In this document: positions 31,428 through 43,102 of the stretch, piece after piece
Position numbering within the stretch: position 1 is the first letter of the stretch
How the letters are laid out: every line of letters starts with the position of its first letter
Assembly: GCA_036925085.1 (NCBI GenBank)
Contig: JAUPFP010000028.1
Coordinates: 1,791,501 to 1,855,500 of the forward strand
Reading direction: 5' to 3'
Length of the DNA: 64,000 bases
DNA from: Brachycybe producta
Taxonomy: Eukaryota > Arthropoda > Diplopoda > Playtdesmida > Andrognathidae
The notes under the pieces: model-generated
Databases searched by the model: none
What the model was told of the DNA's origin: nothing
What the model saw: only the letters and a program-made list of their open reading frames with translations
Translations under genes and position numbers: made by a program

Positions 31428-32153
31428 AATCCTCGTGTTCACAGACCAGCGTTTGAACATTCTACACTTGTAGTGAGCATGCGCATTGCCATCACGGCGA
31501 TGGTTCTTTCGTGAGAGTAGCTGTCATGAAAGTTGCGATAGTTGATCGCGCTCTCACGATAGCAACTGTCTACATCAAGCATGTCAAACTCCAAGGCTAG
31601 CACGGGCCAAATAAACGAGGTCTAAGTTTATGTGGGCCGCATGGGTCGCTACAATCTTTCCTACTTAGGGGGAAATCTTGTTTGCAGTGATTACTTTCAA
31701 AACTGACCCAAGTTGAATGTCTGCAGTAATCCTTTATCTGACAGGGGCTGGGCTGCAAAGATATTCGTTGTGGGCCGCATGCGGCCCGCAAGTTTGACAT
31801 GCTTGGTCTACATGTCTTGAAGTAAAGTAGCTGTCATGAAAGTTGCGATAGTTCACTCTCACAATAGCAACTGTCTACATGTCTTGAAGTAACGTGATAG
31901 TTCTGTCATGACAGTGTGACATCTACTCTCTCTCCCTCCAGAAGCCAAATTTCCTTACATTCACTCAACAACTATTACTATTGCGACAGTACTATCAACT
32001 ATCTATAGTCAAACGAGATAGTTGTGATAGTCACTATCGCAACAGTGTGATAGTGACTATCATGTGGTTTTCACGATGACAGTTCTCGCTGTTGCTGCTG
32101 TCATGACAGCAGCAACTATCGTGACAACTATCATAGTGAAAACGAGGCTTTAG
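31428..32153. mobile_element. Fold-back repeat rich in GATAGT/ACTATC, carrying a nested hAT MITE
   Basis: The right end, in complement, reads CTAAAGCCTCGTTTTCACTA; the left end reads AAATCCTCGTGTTCACAG. Between them, stretches such as GTTGCGATAGTT, AACTATCGTGACA and TGATAGTGACTATC pair in many ways. A ~67-bp unit (AGCTGTCATGAAAGTTGCGA onward) occurs twice in tandem, and the hAT MITE lies inside the first unit. Confidence 0.5.
31577..31805. mobile_element. 229-bp hAT-type MITE with intact target duplication
   Basis: Perfect 15-bp inverted termini CAAGCATGTCAAACT (31577-31591, complement at 31791-31805) are flanked by the 8-bp direct repeat GTCTACAT (31569-31576 and 31806-31813). An 8-bp duplication is diagnostic of the hAT superfamily. 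There is no coding capacity, so it must have been moved by a transposase encoded elsewhere. Confidence 0.9.
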
Positions 32154-33500
32154 TATTAAAACAAAGCGTAATTGCACATTGTTGCCATCCCGATCAACCT
32201 GACCATCATCTGTTTCTATGTCTGACATCTTTGTTAATTATATCAATTCCATTGCACTCTCAGTCTAGAGAAAAAAAAATTGGGATTAATGCAAAAGTTT
32301 GCGCCAGAGAGCGATTAATGCATCTCAATAAGGTGTGTGTCTATCCGTTTGTTTTCATTTTATCAGATAATTTCGTTTTTAACTTTTTTTTTTTCTCAAA
32401 TCAATTATTGTAAAACGAAAATGAGAGACTTTTAATTAAATTGCCATTTCAGACATTTTCAAATATGGAGATTTACTAATTTAATATGAATTTTGGTATA
32501 AAAAAAAGTATAACCATATTGATTATTATGGGGTATAATAACCATTGCAAAAGGTAATGCTTTACACGCACTTGGTGCCCATCGTCGGACTAAGGTTGCA
32601 TTTTACACACAGACATGTCATACACTTTCTATGTTAATCTCACTTCTGCTTACACACCTGTTGTATATTGACTCTGGTAAAAGCAAAGTTGTTATTCATA
32701 CAATTTAAAGTATTTTCTTTTACTTTATGCTTAACTTTTATTCGTACAGCCCCAATGTGACACCATATAGTGGCTCAACTTGGACCCCCCCCCCCCCTGT
32801 TCAGCTGTAAACTGCACTCTCACCAATACGATTGAGAAACTAAAAAGAAACTCTAGTATTTTCAGAAAATTCAAACTTGGTTAGAAACACACAATGTTAG
32901 AAGAATAAAACAACTCAGAAAATTTGCATAAAATCAAAATAATCTTGAAAAAGGCAGTTAGTCCTAAATATTTTCATTTCTTTACGCGATATTTAAAAAT
33001 ACTGTTATTTTTTCACTTGCCAGAATTTATAAATAAAAACGAAACCAGAAGAAATTTTTAAAAAATCACTCGCTGTGCTTGTGGAACAGGAAATGCATTA
33101 TTTATGTAGGTACTGAAAACCGTTTAGGACAAAAACAGTTAAATGAATAATCGGATAAGATAAATATATTTTTAATCCATGAAAATTATTTTTTAACAGG
33201 AATCTCGTTTACCACAAAAAATAATTCCGGTCTCTTTTCTATTTCGTGTTAAATGTTTCCCAATGTATTTTAAAATTTCAATATTAGTTACTAATTAAGG
33301 CTAATGATAAATACAGCAAAAAGAAGTATGCGTGTTTTTATTAACGAGGCTGTTTAGAGGTTAGCTGGATTAGTGGAATTAGTGGGGGGGGGGGGAAGCA
33401 TGTTATTGCAATTAATTTAAGATTTGTTTTTTTAATTCTAGCCTCCAAAACAGTCTCTTTGTTTAAAAAACGCAATTCCTTTTGTCTAAATAATAAGTAG
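32154..33500. other. AT-rich DNA, nothing recognised
   Basis: It includes C- and G-runs near 32786 and 33384. No gene is supported. Confidence 0.5.
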
Positions 33501-33817
33501 GCCTAATACCTTGTACACACATGAGTTAAATGAATTCAAATTAAATGTGTTTAGGTGAATTATACGGAATCCAGTTAAGGTCATGAACACCAAATAAAAA
33601 TTGACTTTATTATTAATATTTTTAATTGAAAAATACTAAAATCAATATTTCGTCAATAGTTTATATTATTATATTTAAGTATTAATTCAATATTTTCAGG
33701 TTATTAACTGAATAAATTGAATTCGACATATTGTTTGTTTGTCCTTCACATGGCTCTGTAAAACACGTTTATTATTTAAATACATTTAAACTATCAGGTG
33801 AGTACTAGGTATAAGGC
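33501..33817 (+). repeat. Dispersed ~315-bp repeat, copy 2 (MITE-like)
   Basis: It matches 14814-15127 along its length in the same orientation, with several small indels. The shared stretch AATTATACGGAAT(T/C)CAGTT is an easy landmark. Confidence 0.75.
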
Positions 33818-34092
33818 TAAAAGAATTATAACTATGCTTTTCAACCAAGTGAAGAGAGACTGTTGTGACTGTCAGACTACAAATCAAATTTACTAATTTT
33901 TAATTATTCGTAAGAATTATATATAGCCTTTAAAAAAAAGTCCCACTCATAATTCGTTTGACATTAACCGTTAATAAGGCTCGGATTTCCATGCACTTTC
34001 AAGCAAATGTTTTTCAACTTGTAGCCCAAGTACCAATTGTGAATTAAGTAATCATCATTATTAAGAGCAACTGCAATTATGCTTAAGTTTCT

Positions 34093-34304
34093 AATCAAAA
34101 ACGCACTGGTTAGAGGCTAGTTGTCTCGCTACTATCAGTTGTCAACTAAATTTTTAGCCTCTAACCAGTGCGTTTTTGATTCTAAAAAAAAATAATTATT
34201 GGTTGATCTAAACGGGAATGTTACTTCACAATTGGCTTTTGGGCCACAAAAATGAGAAACATTTGCTTGATATTGCATAAACATCCGAGCAATAATGATA
34301 ACTT
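34093..34304 (+). repeat. Repeat with a perfect 27-bp hairpin head, copy 1
   Basis: AATCAAAAACGCACTGGTTA and seven more bases (34093-34119) are perfectly inverted at 34155-34181 around a 35-base loop. The following ~120 bp match 36880-37005, including TTGATATTGCATAAACATCC-like sequence. Confidence 0.7.
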
Positions 34305-34495
34305 ACTAATTTATGACAATAAATTAATAAATTATTCAATTTTATGAATTATTTCTAATGATTTGTGAGCCACCAAAACTGATTTTCTTACTCTTTTATT
34401 AAAACGTTCACATGTTAAATAAATCATAGGTTCGTGTGGAACTTAATTTGGTGTTGGCGCCATATGCAAAATATTGGCTGCATACATTTACATGT

Positions 34496-34810
34496 AAGGG
34501 TGCGTACAGACAAGGCTAACGAACCGACAGCCAACGCATTTCGTCGAATATTGGTCGATAATGCTTGGCGTTTGGATTGCCAGTCCACATTCACCAAACC
34601 GCTTGGGGTACCAATGGATTTTGCTTCATTATTACGGAAGAAGAAGAAGAAGAAGGCCTTCCAACGAACACCCTTTGATGTACCGACTGGTGACAGAACT
34701 GTAGCCAAGGCCATCGAAATGCGTTGGGTGTCGTTCCTAACTTGCGTACACACTACTAGACCAACAAATTCGTTGGTTGCCATTCTTTATCCTAGTGTGT
34801 ACGCACTCTA
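34496..34810. mobile_element. MITE with GTGCGTACA termini
   Basis: The left end AGGGTGCGTACAGACAAGGC and the complement of the right end (AGAGTGCGTACACACTAGGA) are inverted repeats of about 24 bp with a few mismatches. Frames on both strands (34424-34811) are shadows of this symmetry. Confidence 0.7.
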
Positions 34811-35680
34811 ATGTAACATAACTGGCCAGTCATGTTGGTTTCTTTTGAAGTGCGGTTGCTTCCCGCAATCGCCAGTATTTTGTAATGTGCCTAGAGACCC
34901 AGGCCTGCTATTTTACCTGGGTGTACAGCCCAGGGTTGCACCGTTGCTAGGGCTGCCAAGCACGTTTCTAAGTTCTCAGTTCTTACGGGTGTCTATTCCT
35001 ATTTAAAGAGGTAGTGATGCTCTTCTACACCTCCAAAAGGTGACACACTAATATATATCTATTTATAATCTGTGGCATTTTCAACCCTGGTAATTCTGCA
35101 TTTTTTTTTTGACAGGATAAGAAACTTCGATTTTAATTTTTATCCATCGAATTGATTACAACCAATAGAGAAAGAGACAGATAGAAAAAGAAAATGTTAA
35201 GTGTTTTTTTTATCTTCTTGACACTGAAATATTTATGAATATATTGACCATAAAATTTGTCATTTGAGGCATTTTATAGTTTTCACATAACTTCATAATC
35301 CACAAGAATCCTCAATTGTTAGTTTGCCACATTTCTTTCATTCCTTTGGCCCTACTGCTTGCTGCTTCTGTGTCTGTTGATGTTTGATGTTGTTGTTGTT
35401 GCTGCTGCCACATTCCATACATAACACACATGTCACACACACACATACAGTCAGTTAGACACTTTTGCAGACTAGATGCGCGCAACCATGCAATGTTAAG
35501 TTTCCCATTTGACCCTGTGTGACAAGAATTTCATTTATTATGTATGTGTTTGTCTCCTTTGACTTTTGTATGCTTCAAGGTTGCTTTCTCCTGCAGGCTG
35601 CTGTTGCTGTTGCTACTGTGGCTGAGATGCTGCATGTTGCTTTCACTGCAAAAGTAAACAGCTTGTTACATTCTTAAATC
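34811..35680. other. Region downstream of the receptor gene
   Basis: It holds GTT/GCT microsatellite stretches near 35390 and (CA)n near 35435. No other gene is seen before the receptor polyadenylation signal. Confidence 0.5.
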
Positions 35681-35686
35681 TTTATT
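35681..35686 (-). terminator. Candidate polyadenylation signal of the receptor gene
   Basis: AATAAA on the minus strand (TTTATT on plus) lies about 146 bases after the stop codon at 35832-35834, a normal distance for an animal 3' UTR. Confidence 0.55.
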
Positions 35687-35831
35687 ACTTGTTGGGAATG
35701 CAAATTGGTTAGAAGATTTTGAAGTTGATCGGTCATCGATGTGTCGAGATCGATCAATACTTTTAAATGAATTAGGATGATTTTTTTTCTCTCTGTTGTA
35801 TGATGAGGGGTTTTGATGTGTTAAAACGCGG

Positions 35832-36182
35832 TCACGGACCGTGTGGCGATGAAAAGAGCACTGCAAACGTTGCGGCCGCCATGGCCAACATAAACATGGC
35901 AAGAAGAAAGCGGTCACATACGAGTGCCACTTGCTGCCATTCTGTTCTGATGGTGTCTCTTCTATCCTGATCGGCAACACGAATGTCTTTTTTCTCGATT
36001 GTTTCATAAATCTTATTTAATACGCGTAAAAACTGACGTTCGAAATCGTCGTTGCGCGTGTCGGGATTTCCTAATTTTCGCCTAGTAAAGCAAGGCGAGT
36101 AATTGTAGTGTTCCAAATGATCGGCATCATCTCTGACGACACTTTGAGAACCGGAAATGTCCACGTGGGGTGGCGGAAAATC
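35832..36182 (-). CDS. nAChR-type Cys-loop receptor, last coding exon (MA helix and TM4)
   Basis: The exon begins after an acceptor-like ACACACAAG (36183) preceded by a T-rich tract, and ends with TGA at 35832-35834. That gives 351 bp, 116 codons plus stop, entered in phase 0. It encodes about 40 residues of cytoplasmic loop, an amphipathic MA helix (FERQFLRVLNKIYETIEKKD), the EWQQVALVCDR start of TM4, a hydrophobic TM4 and a very short tail (SSPHGP). In nicotinic receptors the corresponding stretch has the pattern EW..VA.V.DR followed by TM4. The upstream partner exon (44867-45066) ends in phase 0, so the two join directly. The loop is short for the family, so another small exon cannot be excluded. 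Confidence 0.85.
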   Translation of the reverse strand, partial: DFPPPHVDISGSQSVVRDDADHLEHYNYSPCFTRRKLGNPDTRNDDFERQFLRVLNKIYETIEKKDIRVADQDRRDTIRTEWQQVALVCDRFLLAMFMLAMAAATFAVLFSSPHGP

Positions 36183-36275
36183 CTTGTGTGTCCGTAGAAC
36201 ATAGAAATAAAAAAAACAAGAGAAAATTGTCAACATTCATTCAGTTTTCATGAGTGTCACGATTAAATGTTTTTA

Positions 36276-36400
36276 TGGCCCGTTTCACACGGACCAGTTT
36301 GTGTCGCCACAAAGTAGTGCCACATAGTGGTCAAAGCGGGTTGCTCTTTACACGGACCACCAATTAAAACAATGGAATGCTGTTAGTGTAGTTTACTGGT
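36276..36400. mobile_element. Partial MITE, CACACGGACCA type
   Basis: TTTCACACGGACCAGTTTGT followed by CGCCACAAAGTAGTGCCA matches the left part of the complete element at 39267-39599, including AATGGAATGCTGT. The right end is missing. Confidence 0.6.
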
Positions 36401-36429
36401 ATTACCAGCTTTTTTCTAACCAAAAACTT

Positions 36430-36796
36430 TCAAGTAAACTTTGCAGGGCATTATATTTGGGTAGGGGCGACCACTCTAACAAAGTTGGAGAGATTTTTGC
36501 ACGAACAGATTCTTATTACTGGTCATTTGTCCCTAGGGCGATTCGACAATGGAACTCGCTTGCTGGGGATTTTGTGCAGGAAAAACGTATTTTATGGGAG
36601 TCATAATTTTGTTTTGTGTTGACAATGCATATATTTGCAGCATTAAAAAATATTGAAATTGTTGTTGGGTTTATATCAATAGGGTTTTATATTTTCTGGT
36701 TTTGACAATGCATTTTCTATGCTGCACTTGGACTCTTGTCCCTCTGCCATAGGCCTTTATGGCTGCTTGCAGAGTAATTTTTCAAATTCAAATTCA
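36430..36796 (+). mobile_element. 3' fragment of a non-LTR retrotransposon (LINE)
   Basis: A frame ending at the TAA near 36603 reads RTDSYYWSFVPRAIRQWNSL, the typical C-terminus of LINE reverse transcriptase ORFs (PR.IR.WNSL). A short 3' UTR ends in repeated TTCAAA units (36779-36796), like the short tandem tails of CR1/L2-like elements. It is 5' truncated, as is usual for LINE copies, and lies in a receptor intron, antisense to the gene. Confidence 0.75.
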
Positions 36797-37005
36797 AAGG
36801 AGAGGCTAGGTGTCTGGTTACTACAAGTTGTCAACTAGAGCTCTAACCTCTAACCAGTGTTTTTTTTTATTTAAAAACAAACAAACATAGTTTTTGATTG
36901 ATTTGAACGGGATTGTTACTTCACAAATAGTCCTTGGGCCACAGATTGAGAAATATTTTCTTTTGCTTGATATTTCATAAAAATCCGAGCCCATAATGAT
37001 AATAT
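36797..37005 (+). repeat. Repeat with hairpin head, copy 2
   Basis: It is a diverged copy of 34093-34304. GAGGCTAGGTGTC, GTTGTCAACTA, CTCTAACCAGTG, GATTGTTACTTCACAA and the TTGATAT...CCGAGC stretch are shared. The hairpin is broken here. Confidence 0.65.
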
Positions 37006-38944
37006 TTGAAAAATTAATATTTCTTTTCACAGTGCAGCAAAAAAAAATGTTTACTATTTTACATACTTCATACAAATCATATTTACATGAAAATCCTTTT
37101 AACATTTTCACCCTATACTATTGCAGTTTTCTTGTCAAGTATAAAATGTCAAATTGTGAACACACCCTGTATACATTGATTTCATTCATTTTTTTTTTTT
37201 GTAATGGTAGTTCGGACATTTATTTTGATATAATATGCAAAATTGGGGAATGCAAATTGAAGTAGTCCATTTTTATCACCACAGTGTCATCAGTGTTAAT
37301 AATAATAATGATCTTTGTGTTTTAACTGGCTTTAATTAACAACAGAACAAGTCGATTTTTAAATTTCCTATTTTGAATAGGCCTATAGTGTGTTGATGGT
37401 GGTGGTAGTGGTGGTTGTAACGTGTAACAAAGCTAATATATTTTGGCAGTATACAGAGAAAATAACAATGATTGTAATCATTTAGGCAAAATGCATTTTC
37501 ATGTTTCAAATAAATACGAAAAAAGTCCAGGCTGCTAAGTTTATTAAGTTGCTATCCAATAATAGACTCTTGTAAATAGACTGAGAAAAACGCCATTGTC
37601 CATTAATTTGCCATTTCAAATTAGACGCAATGGTCTATAAATTAATTAAAGAGGACCGACATTTTTTGACGGGTTTTTGCCTTCGGATCGATATTTTTCT
37701 AACATTAGACACAATTGTGTGGTATCATGGGACGCGCAACTGACTGACATGATTTATTCTAAATGCATACACTATATAGATACAGTTTATATACACAGTG
37801 TTTAAATGCACTTTGCAACTGGACATTGCCAAAAAAAAAAACATCCTTCTTTCAAAAAGTTTAGATATTGAATTGACGAGAAGTTTCTGTTATAAAAATT
37901 TTGTTTTGCTTTTCTGCTGAGACAACACAAACAAAAAAGTTTGAACAATTCTTTTCCTTTATATCAACAATACAACTAAACAACAACAACAACAACAACG
38001 AGAGAATCTTTTATTTTTTTTCTTCAAAGAATACGATGACCTTAATGTGGACTTGCAGTTACTTATATTTATCTGAGATCGGAATTTTCTTCTTTCTTTC
38101 AATAAATACTGCAATAACCTTTTTGCATCATCCGAAGACGACAATTTCATTAGTTATATATTGATTTTTAGGTGTATTGTGTGGAGTATTTTCCAAAGTT
38201 AGAAGCACAATCTTTATGCTGTAGGCCTATGTTGTTAGATGGTCAACTTGTAGAGTAAATTATGGGCCGCAAGTGTGTGTCCATGTTATGTCACTCAATT
38301 GTGTTACAAAAGTGGCTTGATTAATACTCAACTGAACTACTTTTGACAATAACACAATTGCAATTGACAATTTGTAGTACACGATTTAATGTTATAAAGA
38401 AGGATACTGGAATCTAGTGGTATAATGTTGTTTTCAGTGTGTTCCCACTACGATATTCAACATTTTTATGTTGTAACGTTTTGCGGTGTTTAACGTGGAT
38501 TCACCTTATTCAACAATTTGTTACGGCTACGTTTACAATTCTTTAACGTTGAAGTATACTGTATAAAAAAAATTGTTGAGTAATGTGATTTCACTATGTG
38601 AAGAAGGCCATAGACAAGAGTTATATTTTGTTTTTCAACTGATAGAAAAAGCCTCTCGATGGTTGTGGTTTTGTTAGAATAATGTTATTCAGTTGTGTCT
38701 ATAGAATGTCCTTGGTCACGGTGACTTGTGTGCAAATTAATGATGAGTCTCATCAGTCATGAATAATGCCACATGAAACTGTTGAGTATCATTTAGAGTA
38801 AACATTTATAAATTGCGTGCCACAGGTAGTGTCATCATGTAAGTTTATTTTGTCGCGTAATGTGTGAATTCATCTTTTAATTTGACTTTATTCTTGTGAT
38901 GGTGAGAAAATTGAAGTACGAAGAAAATATGAAAACTTTATATT
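37006..38944. other. Receptor intron, AT-rich
   Basis: It contains a (CAA)n tract near 37980-37999. No exon is recognised on either strand. Confidence 0.5.
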
Positions 38945-39140
38945 TTGCCGTCGAAAAATGCTGACCGATCCCGGTCGGTTAGGACCAGGCAGAGTGAGTC
39001 GGCAACCCGGGCCCTCAAACGGCCAACCGTGGCCGAAAGTGGGTTCACTTGGGTCAAAACTGGTCTCGGTGGCAATACGTTAAGAACGGGTAAAAAATTT
39101 ACTCCCCCGGGGCGTAAACCCCGGGAGCATCGATGACTTA
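38945..39140. other. GC-rich, strongly structured island of unknown nature
   Basis: In an AT-rich intron this ~190-bp block is GC-rich and folds well: ACCGATCCCGGTCGGT (38963 region), GGCCAACCGTGGCC (39019 region) and CTCCCCCGGGGCGTAAACCC with its partner CCGGGAG (39101-39126). It could be a structured RNA, a SINE or an insertion from elsewhere. No A-box or B-box match convinced me. Confidence 0.5.
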
Positions 39141-39266
39141 TTCACTTTTTTTCTAGACTGGCTATGTTTTTATTACAGTTTATAACTTAGTTAATCCAAA
39201 CTGAACTTTAATCGTTTTGCTGCACTCGACCACTAACGCTAATTATCCTCTCTTAAACTTTAGACC

Positions 39267-39599
39267 CTTAAGACCAGCTTCACACGGACCACTTTGTGTC
39301 GCCACAAAGTAGCGTTACGTAGTGGTTGACGCGGATTAGGCCTACTTCACACGGATCACGACTGAACATAATGGAATGCTGTCAGCGCATTCCACAGGTA
39401 TGACCTTGATTACTAATGAGTAGTAACGACAAACAGGCGGCTTTCGTCACTTTTTGCTGGATTAGCCCACTCTTCGCCACTGTGGTGCAAAAATAAAAAT
39501 AAAACACGCTAGCTATGGCTCACGTGAACTCAATGATCAGCTAACACCGAGCCCCATTTAAATTGCGACACAAAGTGGTCCGTGCAAATCAGGCCTTAG
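39267..39599. mobile_element. Complete MITE, CACACGGACCACTTTGTGTCGC type
   Basis: The left terminus CACACGGACCACTTTGTGTC is inverted at the right as GACACAAAGTGGTCCGTGCA (39567 region). The interior carries a second CTTCACACGGATCACGA. It shares its left half with 36276-36400. Confidence 0.75.
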
Positions 39600-39797
39600 A
39601 TATATTGCAATATCGAAGTAATAAATAATTTCAAATATTTGTACATGTAAATGCAGTGGCATTAGTGGTCAAGTGAAATACTTTTGACATAAAACTCTAG
39701 TTTGCGGTTGTTCTTTTGATTAGCAGCCGTTTAGCCTCTATGCAAGAGATTGTGTAGCTATTCGCCTTATTTGCGCTTTCGGTGCAACCTACAGTAT

Positions 39798-40649
39798 TGT
39801 GACGTGACTGGCCCTTGGGCGCCGCCGACTCGCGAACTTCGTTGCCGTTGTTCCCTCTGAATCAGTGGTGCCGGGGTCGACTCTGTTGTCGACTGCTGTG
39901 GGCCAGCCTCTTTTGTACGTCTGTGGGTTGGGTTCACCGGGCGCGACATTTACTTGCCTTGCCTGGTACGGCCCACAAAAAGACCGCCTTTCCTAGGGAT
40001 CTTTGGATATAGGGCGTGACGATGCCGAAGTCACTCTAGTCCTTTTCGTTGGATTGCTGGAGGCTCCAGGCAGAGGAACTCAGGCTGTGTCTGAGTGCCT
40101 TCTGCTGGATACTCCTCTATTTTAGGAGTACAGAAACCCAATATAGTTCAAATACACAACACTTACACAGGTTTATGTATAATCAGATATGTCTCTTTAC
40201 TAGCTCTTTGTTACATTATGGTTAACACTCTTTACATTATTATTTCACTCTAAGTCAGAACTTATTCCTTCTTGAACTCTGTACTCTGGTTCAAGTTTAC
40301 TCTTTGAATTCTCAAGACTGACTGTTCTACTCAGTGTCTAAACTCTGACTGTCCTCACACTCAAGTCTCAAGCTCACTTGTCCGGTCTCCTGGGAGGGGC
40401 CACTGTCACCGCAGGGCTTAATGATTGACCAACTGGGCCAATCATTGCCCTGGGCCGGGTATACTAAATCATAAGGAGAAATATTTTTGGGACTTATTCC
40501 CAATTTTTCTCACGGTCGGACTTGGTTCCACGAATTCTCTAGAATTCGGGCCACCCAAGTCTGAACATCTGTGCACCAAGGGGTGCCATACCGTCAAGAC
40601 TGAATTTTGGACTTGAGTGTTTCACCTTCTGTTTCTACATGGTGTCACA
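39798..40649. repeat. Solo LTR of another LTR retrotransposon family (852 bp)
   Basis: The block starts TGTGACGTGACTGG and ends GGTGTCACA, so it has TG...CA ends with inverted TGTGAC/GTCACA. The 4 bp GTAT flank it on both sides (39794-39797 and 40650-40653). It is less AT-rich than its surroundings and has no internal region next to it, as expected after LTR-LTR recombination. It lies in the receptor intron between the TM3 and TM4 exons. Orientation is not determined. Confidence 0.65.
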
Positions 40650-41943
40650 GTATGTAACCACCTCCACAGTCTTATAGTATTCTTAGAATAGAGGCTATAT
40701 ACGTGGCTGCTAATCGAAAGAATACCTTAATTAGTTTTATTTAAACAACAAAAAACGATTTGAAAATTACCATGTATTGTAACACGTCTAGATGCATTGA
40801 ATTAACTACAAATTATAAAACTTTTGAGAAGAAAAATAGTGAAACTAGTTAATGTTAATGTGTACAAAAATGGAACTAATTAATATTGCTTCTATAAAAA
40901 AAAACTAATAAGAGATAATCTTTGTATAAATTATGGTCAATGACACAAGGTCACTAAATTTGTGCTAAAATTTTTAATGCTAGTTTTTTTTTTTTACAAA
41001 AAGAAATTGTGTTTACATGCACATACATCTGGTTATACCGCTGAAAGGTTTAGGTGGTTATTCTAGGCCGTAGAAATTTAGTATAAGTATTTGCTTTTAG
41101 AATGAATCATAAAAAAACACCGTCGTAACTATTTGTTACATTTGAAAATATGATGAGCTCCATTGACAAAGATATGTTATAAGCATTTTAGGATCAAACT
41201 TTTTTAGGGTTGTGGTTATTTTTTGTTGTGTATGGAGTTTAATACTGGAATATACCTGTAGTATATACATATATACTGTATATAAGGGAGAATACACATG
41301 TCATTATATTGATCTGTTAAGAATGCTATCAGTCATATTGAGCACGCGTCTGTGTGTGTGTTGTTGTATATGGAGAGAGAGAGAGAGAGAGTGAGACAAA
41401 GGTACGAACTTTTGCTTGTGTAAACTTTTTCTTTCTTCCTACTTTTTTCTATACTTGTTGACATGAATATTTATCTTAGTTTTGTATGTGATTGATTTAT
41501 ATGTTCCATCTAAAGTTCTCATCCTTAGGTAATAATCAATAATATGTTAGCTTCCTACATAATAACTGTCAGGTTTTCTAGCTATATAGTAAATTACAAA
41601 TTTATTCTCTTCTTCTTCTTCTCTTTCTTTCTTGCTTTACTTAGACAAACAAGTGAACAAAATGATCACATGCTGATGTCACACATTTCTCATTCTTAAT
41701 CTGAAGATAAGCACGTTTTTTTTCTCTCCTTTCTTCCGTCTTCTTCTTGCTTTGAAGAAAGAAAGGAATTTTTTTTTTTACATTTTTTATAGACTATATA
41801 GGTTTCTTTTTTTTTCTCATTACAAATTCTAGTATATAACATAAAGAATCTCAATATAAACTAAACAATGTGTGCGCCATTAAAGTGCTTTTGAACACGA
41901 TTTTTTTTTAGAGTTCGTTATATCATTGGGTATTTTCAGCAAC
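40650..41943. other. Receptor intron, AT-rich
   Basis: (GA)n near 41373-41391 and TTC-rich tracts near 41605 are present. No exon is recognised. Confidence 0.5.
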
Positions 41944-42332
41944 TTAAAGCGTCAATCACACTGGGTATTTTTCATGCAAGATTTCGTGCAACATATGGAG
42001 TCAAATATTTCCGTGAACCTTGCACAGTTTTTTTTTTTGCAAATAAATACTAAGATCACCGTTTTCTGTAAAGACGGTTTACAAGAAACCACTTCAATCA
42101 AGTCTGGCAAAGAGCATATTTATCATATTGACAATTGCAATTAATTCAAGGACACAGTGCAGTGAATATTATTGTAAAAGCTGCAATGCACATACAAGAA
42201 ACATGCAACAGAAAACTGCAGCAAGAAAACTGCAGCAAGAAAACCTCAGCAAGAAAACCGCAACATGAAACAAATTTACTCTTTTTTTCTGTTCTGTACG
42301 CACATTTATCACGTGCAGAACAGAAAAAAAAA
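41944..42332. repeat. Dispersed repeat with AATTCAAGGACACA core and 14-bp tandem
   Basis: GCGTCAATCACACTGGGTAT, the TCAAATATT(T/C)C(C/T)GTGAA stretch and AATTCAAGGACACA are shared with 60690-60896. A tandem of about five 14-bp units (AACTGCAGCAAGAA) lies at about 42196-42265. A hairpin CTGTTCTG/CAGAACAG lies near 42288-42327. Confidence 0.55.
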
Positions 42333-42793
42333 GTTCATGAATTTAATAAATGTGTATAAATAACGTCATGTTAAACACTTTAGGCTGAATTCCATCCAAT
42401 TTGTAATCCCTACTCTTGTCACTTTTTGTTTCTTGAACCCTTTGCACATTGCACAAGGTAGGTTCCCACACACAAAATTAACTTTCTTTGTGGGGGGAGG
42501 GGAAACAAATTATGAAATTCGTTTGCTCTTCCAGTTTTTTTAAGATTTTTTTTAAAAAAATTTTTTAATGGCTACCTCTAAAAAAAAGCAATGAACCTTC
42601 AATTCCTGCATCGGTAAGCACCGTGCAACACACCTGATGGTGTCATCTATACTGACAAAAATTATTAATTTATAGAAAAACAACAAGTGTTTTCTAGGCA
42701 AGCAGGCTGATTGTTAAAGACGTCGCCTCGATGGCATATTTGGCCTCAAAGAGAACGTTAGCTTTCCCTAATACAATTGGTTTTTTTTCTCGT

Positions 42794-43102
42794 TAAAGGT
42801 CGATTCACACCACACGTAGTATAAACGTTACGAAACATACCGGCAACGTCACGTTGCCAAAAATATTATACAATGCATTTTGTATGGTATCGCGGTCACA
42901 TTTAACGGCAACGTCACGGAACATCAACATGACTTGGAGAGGGGACAGGGGACATTCTTGCGAAGAATGTTTTGACGTGATAGTCTTATTCCGAAAGTGT
43001 GAATGTTTGATGACCGAGGCACTTTTGCTCACTAACAAAACAAACAAACGTTGCAGAAAACCGTGATGTTCACGTAACGTATATTGAGTGAACCAACCTT
43101 AA
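42794..43102. mobile_element. MITE with TTAAGGTnGATTCAC termini
   Basis: The left end TTAAAGGTCGATTCACACCA and the complement of the right end (TTAAGGTTGGTTCACTCAAT) are inverted. ACGTTACG occurs near both ends and GGCAACGTCACG twice inside. No coding capacity. Confidence 0.65.

Noticed and set aside
38945..39140. A tRNA-derived SINE with Pol III boxes
   Set aside because: GGTTCACTTGG only weakly resembles a B-box, and no A-box was found at the right distance.
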